From assembly GCA_015680685.1 (NCBI GenBank), contig MNCI01002989.1:639331-703330 (forward strand): a stretch of 64,000 nucleotides of DNA. Reading direction: 5' to 3'. Position numbers and translations under genes: made by a program. The notes below the pieces were generated by a model. The model worked only from the letters and a program-made list of their open reading frames with translations, did no database searches and was not told the DNA's origin. This DNA is from Gnetum montanum. Taxonomy: Eukaryota > Streptophyta > Gnetopsida > Gnetales > Gnetaceae. Positions 59,317 through 64,000 of this stretch are shown here, in pieces; within the stretch, counting starts at the first letter, position 1; every line of letters begins with the position of its first letter.

Positions 59317-60163
59317 TGATGAGTGGCGAGGTACCACTACACTCAACCATATGAATACGAGCATTTTCACGCACGATCCGGTCGAACTCCGCAGACGAAC
59401 TAGTTGTGGCACCTAGACAGTTAGCCTTAGGTCGCAGTTTGCTGTCTTCCCACCTGGACTAGTATTATAGTTGTCACGTATGATTTAGTCTAGAGTGAGG
59501 TGTATGATGTGTTCCTAATCTAATGCTACTCCTGAAGGCAATGGAAGGTAATATTAACTAAGCTAGTAGAGAAAGAGTAAAAGAATCTAATCTAGCCTAA
59601 GTGCGATGATCATTCATTCCTTAATCATTCGTACACATCATGGACCTCATGCATGACTACCACTGGGATTACCAAGCGCAAATCCTAGGTACACCACGGG
59701 GTTACCAAATAGTCACACTTAAATGCTCGTAATCAAGTTGTACTCATTCCGCGTCTAACGTGAGTTTAAGGGTGAGAGAGACTAAATAGGAAAGCAGTAA
59801 ATAACAATTAAATAAATAAATAAACAAAGTGAATGCTGCAATGATGAAGTAATCTCGATCTTTATTGCCGGTCATGTGCGTGTCCAAGTATGTCACACTC
59901 GAATAAAGGATGCCGTACAATTACATTTACTACACTGCAGGTAGACATGGGAAAATAATCTATCTTTGGAGGGATCAAACTACCAGAGTTTCGCTAAAAT
60001 CTAATTCTATTATTTTGAAACAAGGGAGAGCTACCTCTTATTTATAGACATGGCGATGGACTACGATATTGGGTACACGATATCGCAGGGGAAGACGCGA
60101 TATCAAAGTGGACGCGATATCGCATATGCGATATTGTGGCCCATGTAATATCGCATCTCATCA
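59317..60163 (-). repeat. B2 5' LTR
   Basis: 847 bp, plus-strand ends TGATGAGTGGCGAGG and CATCTCATCA. TATA box (minus) at 60039-60046. Differs from the 3' LTR by point changes and by the number of GATATC units. Confidence 0.92.
60061..60155. repeat. U3 GATATC-palindrome array, about 6 units
   Basis: Six GATATCGC-type units in 95 bp in the B2 5' LTR, against about four in its 3' LTR. Confidence 0.86.
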
Positions 60164-61795
60164 GCAGGCAATGAGTCCACTTCATCCATACATCCACAAA
60201 TTTCTATGGTCTCTCTTGGCTTGGAAATGTACAGTCCCTTTCTACATAAGAACTATCAACGAATCGGTGACTGGGCATTTCTCACACTAAGGAAGGACTC
60301 AAGGATTGAACAGGGTGTGACTTCAAGGGAACTTGATGCATTTGTGTTGGCCATTCTCTTGGGTGCTTGAATGTTTTCTTCTTGAGTTTTCTTACCATTC
60401 CGACGTTGCCACATTATCGGGAAGCTGAGCAAATAAAAATAACAAAGTCTTTGCATGGTGTGGTTCTCACGTATAAACACAAAAAAAAAAAAAACAGTGG
60501 GAATTCAAAGCACACCCTTAGATGAAATAATCATCTAGGCTNGGAATTCAAAGCACACCCTTAGATGAAATAATCATCTAGGCTACAAGCACTAGTTATG
60601 GAACTAAAATCAACATGTTCCCTCTAACTAAGGCCCTTCTCGCTTCCTACCTTCTCATCTTTCGTTTCATTGGAATGATGGTGGCTCTTTGGAGAAGGCA
60701 TTCTTGTTACTTCGGGAGGATGAATTGGCCGAATGCATTAATGCGAAGTCACTGGATGTGGTTTGTTGAGGTTGGATTTGGAACGGAATCTGCTAAGTCA
60801 CATTAATCATTAACTACACAAGGGGTTATACATCACCTTGTTCTTGAGATTCCATTCCATTCTCTTCTTTCCATCATTCCTCCTCCATTGTTCACCTCAT
60901 TGCTAGTTGTATCATTAGTATATATTTTAGTTGATGCATTGTTTTCTTGTTGGTAAATTCTCGTGGTTACGACTTTAGCTCTTGTTTCCAAATGACATTC
61001 CTAGAGCCTACGGACTCTTTGAATGTGGGATTGTTAGGGCATTAAGGGCATGAGCCTGCTTTGGGGAGGACCCACTGGCATTCCTATATGGTGCACCAGT
61101 TAAATTCTTTTCCTTAAACATTTTTGCAATTAACTTTATTTGTTCATTTCCATTTTGACATCCATTTCATCGACGTTATAGTTGTCCCTTTTTCTCCATC
61201 TTTCTTGTTCTTTTTCTTTCTCCATTCTATTGCTACTGGAGGTTCGCTCTTAGTCATGAGGGTCCTGACCCAATTTTTTCGATTTTCTCCTAACCCCTAC
61301 ACCTTCGGTAGTCACCACTATTATATCTCCAGGCCCGTATCAGCCATACCACAACTCAGCCAATGGACCTTTCACTAAAGCAAGGTATTAACTACATTGT
61401 GATTCATTTACCCTTGCTAATATAAAGACTTTGTTGTGTGTGCAGATGGCAATCATACAACAACGGATTGGATCTGGAGGGAACACTTGGAATGGATCAG
61501 TGCTGAAGCAGCTATGCAAGGAACGAGATGGATGGCGCATGTACGGATAGACAATGAAAGGTGAAATCTTGGCATTGGCAACAACAGACTTCTTCTCTCT
61601 TCTCTCTCAGCTGCCAAATAAGGCCTGATGTCAAATGTATAAAGTGTTCACTCTTATTGTCGCGAACACCAGTTTTGCCATGTTCTGTAATGATGATCCG
61701 TTTACATGTCGTCCCATTCACCATTAGTTCCATTCAAGTTAATAATCCCATACCTTCCCAATGTTTTGTAAGGAACTCGAGGACGAGTTTTTATT
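60164..61795 (+). repeat. A3 3' noncoding region, right of B2
   Basis: Continues the A-family noncoding region from 52199. It contains the 21-bp block at 61055-61075, a splice-like pair (GC donor near 61380, acceptor to 61445) and a decayed version of the 76-codon frame of A2. A 44-bp segment is present twice around the single N at 60542. Confidence 0.82.
60497..60586 (+). repeat. Direct duplication around one N (probable assembly artefact)
   Basis: The segment starting GGAATTCAAAGCACACCCTT occurs before and after the N at 60542. Other copies of this region have it once (735-780). Confidence 0.85.
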
Positions 61796-61809
61796 CAGTC
61801 ATGGGGGTA
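61796..61809 (+). promoter_or_regulatory. A3 polypurine tract
   Basis: CAGTCATGGGGGTA directly before the 3' LTR, as in A2. Confidence 0.75.
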
Positions 61810-62615
61810 TGATGGGACGCAATATTGCATGGGCCGTGATATCGCATCCCCTGCGATATCACGTACACGATATCACAATGCGCTGCCAAATCTATACATA
61901 AGAGGTGGCTCTCCCTTGTTTCTCAATCTAGATCTAGACCCTTAGTGAAACTCTTGCAGTTTTACCTCTCCAGAGATAGAATAATTTCCATGTGCCCGCA
62001 GTAGGAGTTCCATAGTGAACGGATCTTTATTCGAGCAAATATTGTACTTGAGCACAAGTTTGTGTATGGAAATAAAGACAAAATTTTAGATAAACCTTGC
62101 AGTGCATGGACTAAGCTAAATAGGACTTTAATTATTGTTATTTATTGTTCATCGTTTAATTTATTTATTAGTTAATTAAATCTCTCTCAACCCTTCTCTC
62201 ATAGTTAAGTGCATTCAGTACGACCGCTTCGAGCACATGCGTTATGCTTGGTAATCCCAACAACAAATAGCGTTTGCTAATCCCAGAAGGTTGCATTGGC
62301 TCAGGGTGTGAATGGCAAGTGGGAACGGATACTAATGCTAGGTATTAGTACTTAGTTAGTTAAAGTTAGTTACTTAGTTTCTTCACCCTTTACCTCATTA
62401 GCATAGGAGATAAAACATAAAAGATATAAAAATCACATACCTTAGACTTAACCATACAACTGTGACAAATACAAGTAAGTTTGGGAAGACAATGAATGAT
62501 TAACCTTAAGTGTTCCATAAGGTGTGTAGGTACTTAATCTATGAAGTTTGAATAGATCGTGTGTGTAACGCTCGTATTCGTATGGTTGAGTGTAGGGGTA
62601 CCTCGCCACTCATCA
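61810..62615 (+). repeat. A3 3' LTR
   Basis: 806 bp, starts TGATGGGACGCAATATTGC and ends CACTCATCA. The TATA box is mutated to TATACATA (61893-61900). R/U5 landmarks are as in A2. Confidence 0.92.
61818..61880. repeat. U3 GATATC-palindrome array, about 4 units
   Basis: Four units (GCAATATTGC, GTGATATCGC, GCGATATCAC, ACGATATCAC) in 63 bp. Confidence 0.84.
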
Positions 62616-63984
62616 CATCACAAGGAAAGCCATCTACCTAAGCTTGATTTAAACAACTTTCCCAAGTTTTTAGGAGGCTATGATTTAGATCTGCAACATC
62701 ATTTACAAGCATTCTATGATGCTTGTGCATAGAACAATATTGATAATGGGTGGCAAAGACTTAAGCTCTTTCCTATGACACTTGTTGGCCAAGCAAAAGT
62801 ATGGTACAAGTCTTTAAAATCGAATTCAATTTGATGCTGACCTACAATAGTAAACATCTTCAATGAAAGATATCAAACCTATGCAAAAGTGTTAGCATTA
62901 AGGAGAAAAATCCAAGAGTGGAAACAAGGGTAACATGAACCCTTGGACATGGCCTTAGAAAGATACTACTCTTTATTAAACAAATGCCTAGGACATGGGT
63001 TCTCCGAGGAAAGGCTAATGTATCACATCATGGATGGGCTCTGTAATGAAACAAGGGAGACCCTAGGGATGTATGCCCTAGGTCAACTATATGAGCTATG
63101 AACCCATCAATTCCAAGAGCTTATTAAATGGGTAGCAAAAGAAGAAGGAGAAATAGCCAAATGGGAGAGTGTTGAAAAATCTCAATAAGAGAAAACTCTT
63201 GAAGTAACAAAGGTCCATAATCATAAAGAGGAGAAATTAACTCATCTCAAGGAGGTGAAACCATCCCTACCTTTGCCAATACTAAAATCACCAAATGAAA
63301 TTGAGGCAAAGATCAACAAGATGATGGAGTGGGTACATGAAAAATGTAGAGAATATGCAGACATTATTAGAGGGAGACCCACGCAAGATAACTTTGATGA
63401 CCAAAACAAACAGAGGATACCAAACCTAGAAATAAGACAAAACACCATCCAACAATTAGAAAGAAGGGTTGAACAAAATAAGGATAGGGGCTCAACCACA
63501 AAACATAAGTATCAATGTGATGTTTGCCTGTACGATCACCTAAAAGGCCAATGCCCAATCTTGTCACATCTACATGAGCATTGGGGAAGAATGTTACATC
63601 TAGATTTTGTATAGAAGTACATGGTCGGGCACATTCTTGTTCCACAATTTTATGGGCAATCCCACAAATCATCATACTATCCATGGACAAATTCTTATTA
63701 GCCTCAGTATTGTGCTCAACCATAGGTGCAAAACCCCCAGTCATGGAAAAGGCCATCGCCAAACTAGCCACACCCTTCATACCATCCGAAACCAAGCACT
63801 TATCATGTTCAACACCCTATTTCTTCAATTGGATCAACGTCCTCTACTTCACCTCATCATTATCACTCTTTCAAGTATCATCAACCCATGTCCTCTCCTA
63901 CGAGATCGCCACCTCATGTTCCTTATACTTCTCCTTGCTCTCAATACTCTTATCCTTCACCTCCTCCTACATCACCACCAGTAG
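62616..63984 (+). pseudogene. Element C gag, C-terminal part
   Basis: Resumes with HHKESHLPKLDLNNFPKFLG, then the capsid-type domain (about 62700-63100: FNERYQTYAKVLALRRKIQE, GHGFSEERLMYHIMDGLCNE), a coiled coil with INKMMEWVHEKCREYADII, the zinc knuckle CDVCLYDHLKGQCPILSHLH (about 63518-63577) and a Pro/Ser/His-rich tail running to the window end. Several stops (at 62728-62730 and in the SN*C, KQG*HEP and YEL*TH blocks) show decay. Clear homologue of B1/B2 gag. Confidence 0.85.
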
Positions 63985-64000
63985 TACCAAAAGGTTTTGC

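Larger units (their letters stand above)
52200..60163 (-). mobile_element. Element B2: complete pol-less LTR retrotransposon
   Basis: Both LTRs (52200-53010 and 59317-60163), PBS, PPT and a perfect duplication GCAGG (52195-52199, 60164-60168) are present. On the minus strand the order is LTR, PBS, gag (59168-57149), 1.85 kb noncoding, accessory ORF (55290-53170), PPT, LTR. I find no protease, RT, RNase H or integrase motif in the 8.0 kb, and no N gap (one N at 55752). It is inserted antisense in the 3' noncoding region of A3, at a site present uninterrupted at window position 387. Confidence 0.93.
49422..62615 (+). mobile_element. Element A3: family A element nested in C, carrying B2
   Basis: The 5-bp duplication CATCA lies at 49417-49421 and 62616-62620. 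Only about 30 bp of the 5' LTR remain (49422-49451); the sequence then jumps into gag. Gag and protease follow, then 3' noncoding DNA, interrupted at 52199/60164 by B2, and a complete 3' LTR. RT, RNase H and integrase are absent without any N gap at that place (51775-51850). Net length without B2 is about 5.2 kb. Confidence 0.92.
47397..64000 (+). mobile_element. Element C: outer LTR retrotransposon, interrupted by A3, open at the window end
   Basis: The 5' LTR ends at about 48779, followed by PBS and gag (48901-49421). Gag resumes at 62616 after the A3 insertion and runs to the window end. Removing one CATCA copy restores the codons R-H-H-K-E across the junction, which proves that A3 landed in this gag. 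The 3' half lies outside the window. Gag is of the B type (HWRTNE start, CDVCLYDHLKGQC knuckle). The exact LTR start (47397, TGATACAAAATTGC) is tentative. Confidence 0.8.

Overview
The window is nuclear DNA of a repeat-rich land plant, most likely a seed plant. The evidence is one spliced plant gene with canonical GT-AG introns, set in decayed Ty3/gypsy LTR retrotransposons of the Athila/Tat-like (non-chromoviral) type that are primed by plant tRNA-Asp. A gymnosperm would fit the nested old elements, but the sequence does not prove it. There are no bacterial-type operons, CRISPR arrays, tRNAs or rRNAs that I can see. Two long N runs (27037-27172, 45093-45925) and several single Ns are assembly gaps.

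Host gene: 33983-37122, minus strand, eight coding exons, 414 residues. It is an RHF2A-type RING-H2 E3 ubiquitin ligase and looks intact. Nearly everything else is repeat or AT-rich intergenic DNA.

Layout: 1-1172, 3' noncoding fragment of retroelement family A (plus). 1173-3036, unidentified, with a coiled-coil ORF remnant. 3037-10819, element A1 (minus), 3'-truncated, the only copy with reverse transcriptase, RNase H and integrase. 10820-16187, AT-rich. 16188-17545, A-type LTR, PBS and gag stub. 18510-22335, about four tandem units of about 1 kb. 22793-29656, element A2 (plus) with two LTRs and target duplication GCTAC. 29657-33982, AT-rich intergenic. 33983-37122, RHF2A-like gene. About 39850-47230, array of about 190-bp units, split by element B1 (minus, 40432-46330, duplication CTCGG). 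47397-64000, outer element C (plus), whose gag is interrupted by A3 (plus, 49422-62615, duplication CATCA), which is itself interrupted by B2 (minus, 52200-60163, duplication GCAGG).

How the elements relate: families A, B and C share the LTR termini (TGATGGGA...CTCATCA in A and B), a tRNA-Asp primer site, a G-rich polypurine tract (A and B) and related gag proteins with an unusual zinc knuckle. A2 and A3 both lack RT, RNase H and integrase at what looks like the same breakpoint. B1 and B2 carry gag plus a second ORF resembling the 'putative plant transposon protein' domain and no detectable pol. The window therefore appears to record a set of gag-bearing non-autonomous elements mobilised in trans by an A1-like partner (inference). 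The U3 promoters carry variable-number arrays of the palindrome GCGATATCGC just upstream of the TATA box; element C has an unrelated palindromic 33-bp repeat in the same place.
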